Source: Candidatus Woesearchaeota archaeon
Lineage (GTDB): Archaea; Nanobdellota; Nanobdellia; Woesearchaeales; GCA-2687795
DNA: 35,436 bases
Assembly (NCBI GenBank): GCA_030753365.1
Contig: JASMCJ010000058.1
Span: forward strand, 1-35,436
Direction: 5' to 3'
The translations under genes and the position numbers were made by a program. Position 1 is the first letter of the stretch; every line of letters begins with the position of its first letter. The notes beneath the pieces were generated by a model. The model was not told the DNA's origin, ran no database searches, and was given only the letters and a program-made list of their open reading frames with translations. Shown piece after piece: positions 16,561 through 26,754 of the stretch.

Positions 16561-19500
16561 ATAGAAAACAAAAAAAAGTGTGATAAACTAATAGGCTTAA
16601 TATTTTTACTCTTAATAATAATAGGAGTAACAAGCCTTACTGGCGCAGAAAACGCCGTTAACTCAGAAGCTGACCTTAACTGCGAGCAAGTTGCTTCTGA
16701 AGACATGCCATCCTTTTCATACTTTGGAATAGAACCCCCAAATACACCTTCCATATCCTCCATACCATATTCTGATCCCTTACCAGACGACCTCTTTAAA
16801 CCCGTAATGGTAAATCTAATGCTTGACATCGAAAAAGAAGGCGATGAAGTTCATGTCTACAAAGTTCTGGACATAGTAGAAGAAAAAGGCTGGACACTAA
16901 CCATCTTTGTAACAGGCGAGTTCGCATCCAACCATCCAGACATTATAAAAGACTTCAATGCCCGAGGCCATGAAATAGGAATCAGTGGCTGGGACAATCA
17001 AGACATCAACTCATTAAGCTATGAAAACCAATTAGACTTAATCAGCAGGTCAATAACCGCTGTAAAACAAGCATTAGAAGTTGAAGAATTTGATATTCAC
17101 TTCAAGCCCTCAAATATTATCTTAGACTATGATAACAATGCAGACACTTTCAAAGTTATGCAAACTCTCAATGTAAAATCCATAGTAGGCATAATCTCTG
17201 TTGGCGAAAACTATCAATGTTGGTACAGCAGGTCAAAAGGCGGAATTTATGACCCTGTTCCAACTCCTTACAATGTTAACGCAATCCCTATATCACGTAT
17301 AGAAGTTAACTCTGAAGAAACACCAGTAGTTGATGATCTCAACCTAATCTCAAATAAATACACCGAACTAACCTCTCCAGAATTTCAAAAAGTCTACCAG
17401 GAAGCATCCACAATAGAAGGTGAAGTCTTTGAAGGCAACACAAAGCCATACGTAAGAACAGTTCTACATTCCTCTGAGCTAAACACCAAAGAAAAGCTTG
17501 AAGACCTCTCAAATTTCCTTAACAGAGTAGAAAAAGCTGAAGGCCAGGTAGAGCCAATAGGAATCTATGCATCAATCCAGGGTTATATAACCACTTTAGA
17601 CTTGAAAGGTCCTGACTCTTCATATCCAGACAAAAGTCAAACACTCAATATAACCTACTATGCAAACCTATACTGCCCATGGTACTACTTTAGAATATAC
17701 GGAAAATACGACTCTCAAAACTGGAAACTATTAGGCCAGGCATCTTATTATGTTACTACAGGAACTAAGAAATTTCAAAAAGGCATCACCGTCCCTAAAC
17801 CTCCAACAGATGCAGATGATGAATACAATGTGAGAATCGTTGGAAGAGCCTGCGCTGGCGCAGCATGCTGGCCAAGCTATAACAATTATGAAAACATGGA
17901 TGAAATCAAAATCAAAATCAACAAAACATGCCAATTAGTATTTGGAAGCGGGAATGCTGCAAGATACGATATAGTCTTTGTCCCTGCAGAATTTGATGAA
18001 GCAGAATTTGACACAACCTTTGCAGCAGCAGTAACAAGCAACTGGAACGCAATCGGCAATGCCGCCCCTTTCAGCGCTAGCAAAAACAAGTTCAATGTTT
18101 GGAAAGTAAACAAATTAGACGATGCAGGCTTAAACTGCCATCAAAACTGTTCTGGATTACCTGCCTGGGCAAGCTCATACTGGTGCTGTAACAAAGCAAA
18201 GGCCAAAGCATTAGCAAGCGAATGTAAAAACAGGGACACAGTAATCACCTTAATTGATTCAACAGACTGGACCGGTTACAGAAGTGGGCCAAGATGCACA
18301 ACAGGTGGAGACCTCATTGTTAAAGCCAGGAACAACCCTGCTATCAACCTGCACGAAATGGGCCATGCCTTTGGCTTAGGAGACGAATATGTGCCTTATA
18401 ACCAAAACTTTACACCTGCCTATGCCCCTTGTGACAACTGCGACAAAAACAGCGCCTGCCCCAAATGGAACGCCAGTCCTAGTTGTATCATGGGATGCAC
18501 CTATAGGAATGATTACAGGTCAACAGCAACATCTGTAATGAGAGACAACCAACTTCCTTTCAATGCAGTCTCTGTTACGCACTTAAATGCTGAGCTTACA
18601 GCATTCTCTTCAGCCGAAGTGAGAGATGTAGGAGACTTAGATGAGCCAGAAATAAAAACATACATCCTTTCATTCATTTATCATGTTGGAAATGACTCTC
18701 TTGCCTTAGAAGATAAAGAGGTTAGAGAAACATATCCAGACGAAAATGACACAGACGGCACTTATAGGTATGAAATTATCTCATTATCTGAAACCAGCCT
18801 TTATTCAGCTAATTTCGTGGACCCCTATTTAGTAACAGATTCTGTCACTCTACTGGAAAGTTCTTTAACACCTCCTGAAGATTTTGTTATCAACGACACA
18901 CCTATACCAGACTATCCTCCACCAGAAGCACCGTCACAGGAATTTGTGTTAATAACGCCATTCTTCTTTGACGCTGAAACAATCAACATCTACGATGAAA
19001 ACAACAGTCTTAAACTTTCCATAGACGTTTCAGAATTTATGAGTGGAGACCTGACAGGAGTGATAAAAGATCCCACTGGTAATCCAGTAGTCAACGCAAT
19101 AGTCTACGCAATCCAGGATAATTACAACTACAGCTCTTCTTCATACACTAATACTAATGGAACCTATGCAATGAGAGGATTAGGTTCAGGCACAGCAAGC
19201 ATAAGAGTCACAGCATTACACGACCTTAACCTAAGAGAAGCTTCAACATCATTTACTATAGTTCCAGGCCAGAGAAATTTACTTAATATTACCCTTGCCC
19301 AATCATCAAGTATCAGCGGTACTGTTACATACCTCAATGGAACAGGCATGCCAAACCCTATCCTTTACTTAGAATACTATGAAGCCCCTCGTTACACTGG
19401 AGATGAAAATGGCAGCTACCTTATGCCTTGGTTAACTCAGGGAGCTCACACACTAAACATAGACACAGGCAACTGGTATATATGGGTTAATAACGACTAT

Positions 19501-22500
19501 ACAAGTTACGGCAGAAACACTCCTTTAAACATTATACTTGGAGAAACAACAACAGTTGATTTCAGTCAGCAGCCACCACCAACATTCAATGATATCACCA
19601 TAAGCCCTCAATATCCAAATGTAAATACAGACGTAACAGTCTCAGCAAACATAACCTCTGAATTTGTTAACATAACTGAAGCTAGATTATTCTATCGTTA
19701 CAACACTTCAGCATGGAACAACCTTACCATGCAGAACACAGGTGACATCTACTCTGCAGCAATCCCTGGAAATGAAAACACATCAAGAGTCTCTTTCTAT
19801 ATAGCTGTAACCGACAGCTCTGGAAGAAGAAAAAGCAATATAAACAAATTCATCATAGACGGAGAAAGTCCCACATTAGCAGGCATCACTGTTCCACAAT
19901 TTGCAGATGTAAATGAAAGCATAACAATCAATGCAAACTTTCAGGACAATGTAGGATTAGCAGCTGCAACCTTATACTATCAGTTCGATGCAGGCTCATT
20001 CAATCCAGTGGCAATGACAGTCGTTGGCAACTCCAGCTCAGGAACAATTCCTCAAAAGAATACTCCCGGCACCGTGGAACTTTATATTCAATCCACTGAC
20101 TTAAGCGGAAACTCTTTCAACACATCCGCATATTATTACATTGTCAAAAGGTTTGGCAGGCTTGAGCCATACTTAATAACCCCCTCAACCAACATACCAG
20201 TATCCAGAAGCCATTTATTTAACTTCAGCTCTGGTGTAAGATGCGTAGGAGGAGAATGCGGTAATATAACATCAATCTTAGATCCTTACGGTCCAGACGG
20301 ATTCAATTACACAGCCCTAAACTCAACAGAAGAAGGAGGCGACCCTTTCGAATGGGAAGAAATCATAACCAATGGTGAAGGAATACCTTTATGGGACATT
20401 GGCCAATCAGCTGATGACAGTTATCAAACTGCGCCCATTAACTTCACATTCCAATTTTACGGAATAAATTACACCAACGCCTATGTATCATCCAATGGGA
20501 GGATACATCTCACAAATAGTGGAGCTGGCAGCACATCTATAAGTTTGCCTTCAAACAGCTATAAAGTAATTGCTCCTCTTAACAGAGACATGTATGTAAG
20601 GTCTAACACTCAGGTATTCTATAAGAATTATGACAATCCTAAGAGGATGGTTATTGAATACAAAAACCTTGATTATTATAGTGGAATCGGTAACTTCAAT
20701 TATGAAATAATCTTATATGAAGATGGAAAAATAAAGATTCAATACAACCAATCAAGCAGCTCCTATGCTCCGGGAAATCAAGCAGGAATAAACCATGGCT
20801 CAACAAACAACTACTATTTATTAATAGAAAACGATGCTCCTGACCTACACAAAGGCGAAGCTGTCACATTCTACCCTCCTTATTATAGTGGCATGTGGAA
20901 AGGAGTCATCCCTATGAACAATGGAACACCTTTCTACACAATAGACCAAAACCCAGCAAGCTGCTACAACATGCAGGAAAACGACACTTGTGAACACACT
21001 TGGAGAGTGAACGCCACAGGTGAGCATCTAACCAACTGGACATTCTTCACAATCTATAATTCACAATACACTAACCACATTGAAGAAAAACAAACTGATA
21101 AAATAAATATAACAATAATCGGCAACAATCTGCCTATTATTTCATCTGTTGAATGTCAGGAAAACAATTCAATCTGGCAAGACTGTTCAAACATCATCTA
21201 CAATGACCTATTAACAAGAGTAAGAGTCAATTGCACAGACTCTGACGGTACTGTCACCAACGTTAATGCAAAACTGGAAAATATTCCAGACAACAACATA
21301 TTCTTTAACAGCTCTTCTGTCCAGAACGGTGATTGGTGGACTTATGACAATGCTGATATCACTATCCAAGACTCAGGCTACTGGAAACTCTCTGTAAGCT
21401 GTACAGACAACGGAGGCGTTGACGGAATAAAACAAGACAATAAAATAATTCAATGGTTAGTTGACTGGGGACATTTAAGCTCTTACATGGCTCAACCTAT
21501 TGGCAATAACCTTAGTGTTAAGCAAAGCATACCTTTCAGTGTCACAACTGGCGTAAGCTGTATTGGCGGAGAATGCGGCAGTATTGAATCTGCTTTAGAC
21601 CCGCAAGGTCCAATCAGAGTTGCTGTCTATAATCATAATGGGATTACAAGTGTGCTTAATGAAGCTTTAGACATAAACGCCACTCAGGTAAGCACTTATA
21701 ATTCTGCAACGCTTGAAAATTATGATGTGCTGATAAATGTTCGTAATTCAAACCTAAACCAGGCAGATGTGCTAAACTTTATCCAGAACGGCGGAGGCTG
21801 GGTAGGTGAATGGACAAGCAATGAGATTCCTGTCACTAACTGGGGCGCAATATCAGGTACATTATCAGGTTCAGGTACTAGCGGCTCTCAAAGTGTAAAC
21901 ATCCTTCTCCCAAACCACTACCTTGCCACTGAAATTGATTGGGCCAACATCCCTGTTGGGGCAAATCCAGTAGACTATATGCGAGACTTAAGAGGCATAA
22001 ACGATCCTGATGCAGAAACCGTAGTCACTGTAAACCATAATTCTTACCCAAACAATCCTTTAATAGTTGACAAAGGATATGGAACCGGGAGAATTGTTCT
22101 ACTCAATTGGGATTATCAGGATTCTCCTAATTATAATGCTTACATAAAAGATATGATTCAGGAAACTGTAAGATGGGCTGCAACTATGGGCAAAGGAGTA
22201 ATCCCTATGAACAATGGCACACCCTTCTACACAACAAACCAAAACCCAGCATTATGCGTCAACATGATAGCAGGCGATGTATGCGAGCACACATGGAATG
22301 TTATGCCAACTGGTGAAGACAACACAACCTGGGACTTCTTCACTATCTATACACCATTAAACTACTCAGCTTATCTAATAGAAAACCGAACAAGAACAGT
22401 CAAAGTAATAATTCTTACCAATCCTCCACCAGCAATCAACCAGCTTGAATGCAATGACGGCAGCAGCTGGCAGTCATGCTCCAACATACAATACAATGAC

Positions 22501-25500
22501 ACACTAACTCAAGTAAGAGTAAACTGCACAGATGCTGATGGTTATATACTATCTGCAAATCTAAGCCTGAAAAACATCCAGGACAGCAACATATTCTTTA
22601 ACAATGCTGCCACCCAGCAAAACGGCTGGTGGACATATGACAACACAGATTTACTAATAGAAGACTCAGGAGATTGGAAATTAACAGCAATCTGCACTGA
22701 CAATGAAAGCACTCAAAACAGCGGTTCTGCTGACAGGTTAGTTAACTGGGGTCATTTAGAATCCTATTTTATTGAACCTCTAGAAAATATCAGCATTATG
22801 CAAAACAAGTTTTTCAATGTCACAACCAGAGTAAGATGTATTGGCGGTGAGTGTGGAAATGTAAGCACTGCTTTAGACCCAGAATCTGCAGCACCAGAAG
22901 AACCAAACCTAAATAAGGCAAGTGACAAAATAGAAACTGAAATAATTGAAGACCTTGACACAGAAGACACCGTCTCTGTAATAGTCATACTAAAAGATGA
23001 AGAACCATCGCAAAAGAGTATGCCAGAAATCAAAGCAAAAGTAAAAGAAAACCAGGACACTGTTTTATCTAACCTTGAAACCGAAGAATTCGACATAAAA
23101 TACAAATACAACACAATAAACGCAATCTCTGGAGAAGCAACAGAACAGGGAATAGAGAAACTAAAGGATAACCCTAACGTTGAAGCAGTTTACAAAAACC
23201 AAGAGTTAAGGATAGTTCTTTCTGAAAGCGTTCCTTTAATAAATGCAGACGACCTTCATTCATTGGGAATAACTGGTGAAGGGCAGACAGTATGCGTTGT
23301 TGACACAGGAATTGATTACGCGCACCCTGACCTTGGAGGCTGCACCCAAAGTGAATTTTTGAATGGACAATGCGCCAAAGTTCCATCTGGCTATGACTTC
23401 TATAACAGTGATACTAACCCAATGGACGACCAGTCTCATGGAACACATGTTGCTGGAATAGTAGCAGCAAACGGTGTTTTAACTGGAGTAGCCCCTAACG
23501 CAAGATTACTTGCTCTAAAAGTATGTAGTTCTGGAGGCAGTTGCAATGGTGATGCAATGATAGCTGGCGTTGACTGGTGCAATGAGCACAAAGACCAGTA
23601 CAACATTGTTGCAACAACAATGAGCATTGGCGATGGTGGGCAATATAATACAAACACTTGCCCTACATGGATGGACACTGCCATAACCACAGCCCATGAC
23701 TTAGGAATAGCTGTAACAATAGCATCCGGAAACGAATATCATAGCAATGGCATCTCTTATCCTGGCTGTTCACCAAACGCAATATCTGTTGGTTCAACAA
23801 CAAAAGCTGATGTCATCTCAGGCTTTTCTAACACTGGAAGCTTGCTTGACGTTTTAGCTCCAGGCAGCAGTATATATGCTCCAATACTCAATGGAGGTTA
23901 TGGCTATAAATCAGGCACATCAATGGCAACACCTCACGTTGCAGGCGCAGTAGCATTACTCTCGCAATACAGTAACCCTTCTGGAGTCAACCAAATTGCT
24001 GCCAGTCCAGATAGGATAAAAGAAGCACTACAGAACACAGGCGTTCCAATAACTGACCCTGACAATGGATTAAGTTTCCCAAGGATAGACTTATTAGCAG
24101 CTCTTGATGAGTTTGGTAAAGGTATAATCCCAATGAACAATGGCACGCCATTCTATACAATAGACCAAAACCCTACAACATGCCAGGACATGAAAGCAAA
24201 TGACGAATGCGATCGTACATGGAGTATTATGCCAACAGGTGAAGAAAACACAACTTGGGACTTCTTCACAATCTATACCCCTACAACCTACTCCAATTAC
24301 TTAAACGGAACTGAAACCAACAAAGTAAGCATAACAATCCTTGGAGCTATTTTGCCTCAGATTAACCAACTTGAATGCAACGATGGCAGTAGCTGGCAGT
24401 CATGCTCCAACATACAATACAATGACATATTAGATCAGGTAAGAGTAAACTGCACAACCCCTAATGGTTCTATAGTCTCTGCTAACCTAAACCTGAAAAA
24501 CATCCAGGACAACAACATCTTCTTTGATAGTACCGCCACCCAACAGAACGGCTGGTGGACATATGATAACACAGATTTCATAATAGAAGATTCAGGCGAC
24601 TGGAAACTAACAGCAGCATGTGTTGACCATGAGGGCATCCAAGGCGATGGTCACTTTGACTGGTTAGTTGATTGGGGTCATTTACAACCTTACTTAATTA
24701 ATCCTACACAATCCACAAATGTTAATCAAAACAAGTTTTTCAACGTCTCAACAGGAGTAAGATGTATAACAGGTGAATGTGGTGATATCGATGTAACATT
24801 AGACCCAGAAGAAATGTCTATTGAGCCAATAGATGTTCTCATAGTTAGCGCAGACTCATCTGTTGACACTGAAGTAAGAAATAAAATATTAACTGCAGGT
24901 GGCTCAAATATAAATTCGGTTGCTATTTTTAATGCGCAATATGGCACACCTACTTTAATCCAATTACAGAATTATAGTGTGGTATTAACCTATTCAAACT
25001 ATCCATATTCTAGTAGTACTGCATTAGGTAACGTATTAGCAGAATATGTAAATAATAGCGGAGGTGTGGTAGTAACTGTATTTTCTCATCACCTATCAAC
25101 CTGGGGCATTACTGGACAATGGCTCTCAGGCCAGTATAATCCAATATTACAACAGAATTCCTATACCAGCGGCACTGTATACCAAGGAACAGTTTACGAA
25201 CCTGGACATCCAATTATGAATGGAGGAGATAATATCAATGGTGGATGGTATTTCCAGACCTCTAGCATAACTCCAAATGCAATCAGAGTTATGGATTGGA
25301 CTAATGAATATATTGGAGCAGCAGTAAAAGAGATTAATAGTGGAAAAGTTGTTGGCCTAAATCTTCGTTATGGTGAGACAACAACATCAGATGGAGCTGA
25401 TTTATTATTAGTTAATTCACTTCTTTGGGCTGCTGGAAGAAGCGGTAGTGCAAAAGGTGTAATCCCAATGAACAATGGAACACCATTCTACACCATAGAT

Positions 25501-26715
25501 CAGAATCCAGCTCAATGTCCAGACATGAGAGCTGGCAACACCTGTGAACACACATGGAGAGTCAACGCAACAGGAGACCTTAATTCATCCTGGCTCTTCT
25601 ATACAATCTATAACTCTATTATTGCAACAAACACAACTGAGAAATTTAATGTAACAATCGTTGATACTATTTGCACTCCAGACTGGGTACTAAACGACAC
25701 CTGGTCAACCTGTGACATCACGGACAATCAATTCAAGAACTATTATGACGCTAACAACTGTGACCTGCCAGAAGCAAGACCTGGCCATATAAACCAAACA
25801 TGCGACTACTGTACACCTGCTCCAACCTACACATCATGGTCAGCTTGGGAAAATCAAGGCAGCTGCTTAATCAATGACACTCAGCTTCAGCAAAGAAACA
25901 GGACAGAATACGATGCAGACTATGACAGCTGCTATGCAGTAACCAACCTAAATTCAGACCTTTGGAACAATGGCAACAACAACACTCACTTAGGCTACCA
26001 GGGTATTGCTTGCGACTACTGCACACCTATTTGGGAAGAAGTCATCAATGAATGTCAGCCAGACGACACTTATACCGGTTGGTACAACGACACCAACGAC
26101 TGTTATGCAATAACAGGCTTAGACTCAGACAATAACCCACCTGCTAACAACATCTATAACTGTGAATATATATGGCAATTCCAAGCTCCACTAAACCAGG
26201 ACTGGAACCTAATCAGTATACCTTTAACACTAAGCAACAACTCCTTTAGCTCTGCCCTTTCATCAATAGAAGGCAAATATAACACACTATTTGCATACGA
26301 CTCTATAGGGAACAGCTGGGACAGTTATTACACAGACGAGCCAGAATTTTTGAACAGCATCTACTCAATAAGTCCTGAAAAAGGTTACTGGGTAAATCTC
26401 TTAGAAGATGCAACATTAACTTTCAGTGGCAGGCTTATAACACAGTTAATCTACAACCTTAAAAATGATTGGAACCTAATCAGTTACCCATCACTAACAG
26501 AACAGCCAGTTACAACAGCATTAGCAGACGTTAATGAGACCTACACAACCATGTTTGCCTTCATCAACGGCACATGGATAAGTTACTCCCCTGAGAAACC
26601 TAGTTTCATGAATAGTTTGGAGATTATGAAACCAGGCTATGGTTACTGGATTAAAGCCAACCAAGATGTAACATGGGTATTCAATGGAACAGTCTATAAA
26701 CTAAGGGACCAATAA
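16561..26715 (+). CDS. Giant secreted multidomain protein (NodB-like, M64-like metalloprotease, CarboxypepD_reg-like and Ig-like modules, 4x host repeat with inserted domains including S8 subtilase, Cys-rich modules, C-terminal WNLIS(I/Y)P repeats)
   Basis: 3336-aa ORF from 16705; frame is open back to 16555 and encodes a signal peptide (KLIGLIFLLLIIIGVTSLTGAENA), so start inferred at AUA 16561; motifs HEMGHAFGLGDEY, VDTGIDYAHPD / HGTHVAGIVA / GTSMATPHVAGA. Confidence 0.85.
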   Translation: MENKKKCDKLIGLIFLLLIIIGVTSLTGAENAVNSEADLNCEQVASEDMPSFSYFGIEPPNTPSISSIPYSDPLPDDLFKPVMVNLMLDIEKEGDEVHVYKVLDIVEEKGWTLTIFVTGEFASNHPDIIKDFNARGHEIGISGWDNQDINSLSYENQLDLISRSITAVKQALEVEEFDIHFKPSNIILDYDNNADTFKVMQTLNVKSIVGIISVGENYQCWYSRSKGGIYDPVPTPYNVNAIPISRIEVNSEETPVVDDLNLISNKYTELTSPEFQKVYQEASTIEGEVFEGNTKPYVRTVLHSSELNTKEKLEDLSNFLNRVEKAEGQVEPIGIYASIQGYITTLDLKGPDSSYPDKSQTLNITYYANLYCPWYYFRIYGKYDSQNWKLLGQASYYVTTGTKKFQKGITVPKPPTDADDEYNVRIVGRACAGAACWPSYNNYENMDEIKIKINKTCQLVFGSGNAARYDIVFVPAEFDEAEFDTTFAAAVTSNWNAIGNAAPFSASKNKFNVWKVNKLDDAGLNCHQNCSGLPAWASSYWCCNKAKAKALASECKNRDTVITLIDSTDWTGYRSGPRCTTGGDLIVKARNNPAINLHEMGHAFGLGDEYVPYNQNFTPAYAPCDNCDKNSACPKWNASPSCIMGCTYRNDYRSTATSVMRDNQLPFNAVSVTHLNAELTAFSSAEVRDVGDLDEPEIKTYILSFIYHVGNDSLALEDKEVRETYPDENDTDGTYRYEIISLSETSLYSANFVDPYLVTDSVTLLESSLTPPEDFVINDTPIPDYPPPEAPSQEFVLITPFFFDAETINIYDENNSLKLSIDVSEFMSGDLTGVIKDPTGNPVVNAIVYAIQDNYNYSSSSYTNTNGTYAMRGLGSGTASIRVTALHDLNLREASTSFTIVPGQRNLLNITLAQSSSISGTVTYLNGTGMPNPILYLEYYEAPRYTGDENGSYLMPWLTQGAHTLNIDTGNWYIWVNNDYTSYGRNTPLNIILGETTTVDFSQQPPPTFNDITISPQYPNVNTDVTVSANITSEFVNITEARLFYRYNTSAWNNLTMQNTGDIYSAAIPGNENTSRVSFYIAVTDSSGRRKSNINKFIIDGESPTLAGITVPQFADVNESITINANFQDNVGLAAATLYYQFDAGSFNPVAMTVVGNSSSGTIPQKNTPGTVELYIQSTDLSGNSFNTSAYYYIVKRFGRLEPYLITPSTNIPVSRSHLFNFSSGVRCVGGECGNITSILDPYGPDGFNYTALNSTEEGGDPFEWEEIITNGEGIPLWDIGQSADDSYQTAPINFTFQFYGINYTNAYVSSNGRIHLTNSGAGSTSISLPSNSYKVIAPLNRDMYVRSNTQVFYKNYDNPKRMVIEYKNLDYYSGIGNFNYEIILYEDGKIKIQYNQSSSSYAPGNQAGINHGSTNNYYLLIENDAPDLHKGEAVTFYPPYYSGMWKGVIPMNNGTPFYTIDQNPASCYNMQENDTCEHTWRVNATGEHLTNWTFFTIYNSQYTNHIEEKQTDKINITIIGNNLPIISSVECQENNSIWQDCSNIIYNDLLTRVRVNCTDSDGTVTNVNAKLENIPDNNIFFNSSSVQNGDWWTYDNADITIQDSGYWKLSVSCTDNGGVDGIKQDNKIIQWLVDWGHLSSYMAQPIGNNLSVKQSIPFSVTTGVSCIGGECGSIESALDPQGPIRVAVYNHNGITSVLNEALDINATQVSTYNSATLENYDVLINVRNSNLNQADVLNFIQNGGGWVGEWTSNEIPVTNWGAISGTLSGSGTSGSQSVNILLPNHYLATEIDWANIPVGANPVDYMRDLRGINDPDAETVVTVNHNSYPNNPLIVDKGYGTGRIVLLNWDYQDSPNYNAYIKDMIQETVRWAATMGKGVIPMNNGTPFYTTNQNPALCVNMIAGDVCEHTWNVMPTGEDNTTWDFFTIYTPLNYSAYLIENRTRTVKVIILTNPPPAINQLECNDGSSWQSCSNIQYNDTLTQVRVNCTDADGYILSANLSLKNIQDSNIFFNNAATQQNGWWTYDNTDLLIEDSGDWKLTAICTDNESTQNSGSADRLVNWGHLESYFIEPLENISIMQNKFFNVTTRVRCIGGECGNVSTALDPESAAPEEPNLNKASDKIETEIIEDLDTEDTVSVIVILKDEEPSQKSMPEIKAKVKENQDTVLSNLETEEFDIKYKYNTINAISGEATEQGIEKLKDNPNVEAVYKNQELRIVLSESVPLINADDLHSLGITGEGQTVCVVDTGIDYAHPDLGGCTQSEFLNGQCAKVPSGYDFYNSDTNPMDDQSHGTHVAGIVAANGVLTGVAPNARLLALKVCSSGGSCNGDAMIAGVDWCNEHKDQYNIVATTMSIGDGGQYNTNTCPTWMDTAITTAHDLGIAVTIASGNEYHSNGISYPGCSPNAISVGSTTKADVISGFSNTGSLLDVLAPGSSIYAPILNGGYGYKSGTSMATPHVAGAVALLSQYSNPSGVNQIAASPDRIKEALQNTGVPITDPDNGLSFPRIDLLAALDEFGKGIIPMNNGTPFYTIDQNPTTCQDMKANDECDRTWSIMPTGEENTTWDFFTIYTPTTYSNYLNGTETNKVSITILGAILPQINQLECNDGSSWQSCSNIQYNDILDQVRVNCTTPNGSIVSANLNLKNIQDNNIFFDSTATQQNGWWTYDNTDFIIEDSGDWKLTAACVDHEGIQGDGHFDWLVDWGHLQPYLINPTQSTNVNQNKFFNVSTGVRCITGECGDIDVTLDPEEMSIEPIDVLIVSADSSVDTEVRNKILTAGGSNINSVAIFNAQYGTPTLIQLQNYSVVLTYSNYPYSSSTALGNVLAEYVNNSGGVVVTVFSHHLSTWGITGQWLSGQYNPILQQNSYTSGTVYQGTVYEPGHPIMNGGDNINGGWYFQTSSITPNAIRVMDWTNEYIGAAVKEINSGKVVGLNLRYGETTTSDGADLLLVNSLLWAAGRSGSAKGVIPMNNGTPFYTIDQNPAQCPDMRAGNTCEHTWRVNATGDLNSSWLFYTIYNSIIATNTTEKFNVTIVDTICTPDWVLNDTWSTCDITDNQFKNYYDANNCDLPEARPGHINQTCDYCTPAPTYTSWSAWENQGSCLINDTQLQQRNRTEYDADYDSCYAVTNLNSDLWNNGNNNTHLGYQGIACDYCTPIWEEVINECQPDDTYTGWYNDTNDCYAITGLDSDNNPPANNIYNCEYIWQFQAPLNQDWNLISIPLTLSNNSFSSALSSIEGKYNTLFAYDSIGNSWDSYYTDEPEFLNSIYSISPEKGYWVNLLEDATLTFSGRLITQLIYNLKNDWNLISYPSLTEQPVTTALADVNETYTTMFAFINGTWISYSPEKPSFMNSLEIMKPGYGYWIKANQDVTWVFNGTVYKLRDQ
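20158..25670 (+). repeat. Four copies of a host repeat (~20158, 21468, 22750, 24676 onward) inside the giant gene
   Basis: Each copy: (R/H)L.(P/S)Y...P...F..(T/S)(G/R)V.C(V/I)(G/T)GECG....LDP - insert - KG(V/I)IPMNNGTPFYT..QNP..C..M...(D/N).C..(T)W. Confidence 0.85.
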
Positions 26716-26754
26716 TCATAAGATTATTAATTATTATATTATTTCCTAGTAAGA

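Noticed and set aside
20845-24947. Several minus-strand ORFs of 60-116 aa inside the giant gene
   Set aside because: They are antisense to a long, clearly coding frame and contain no recognisable motifs; likely composition artefacts.
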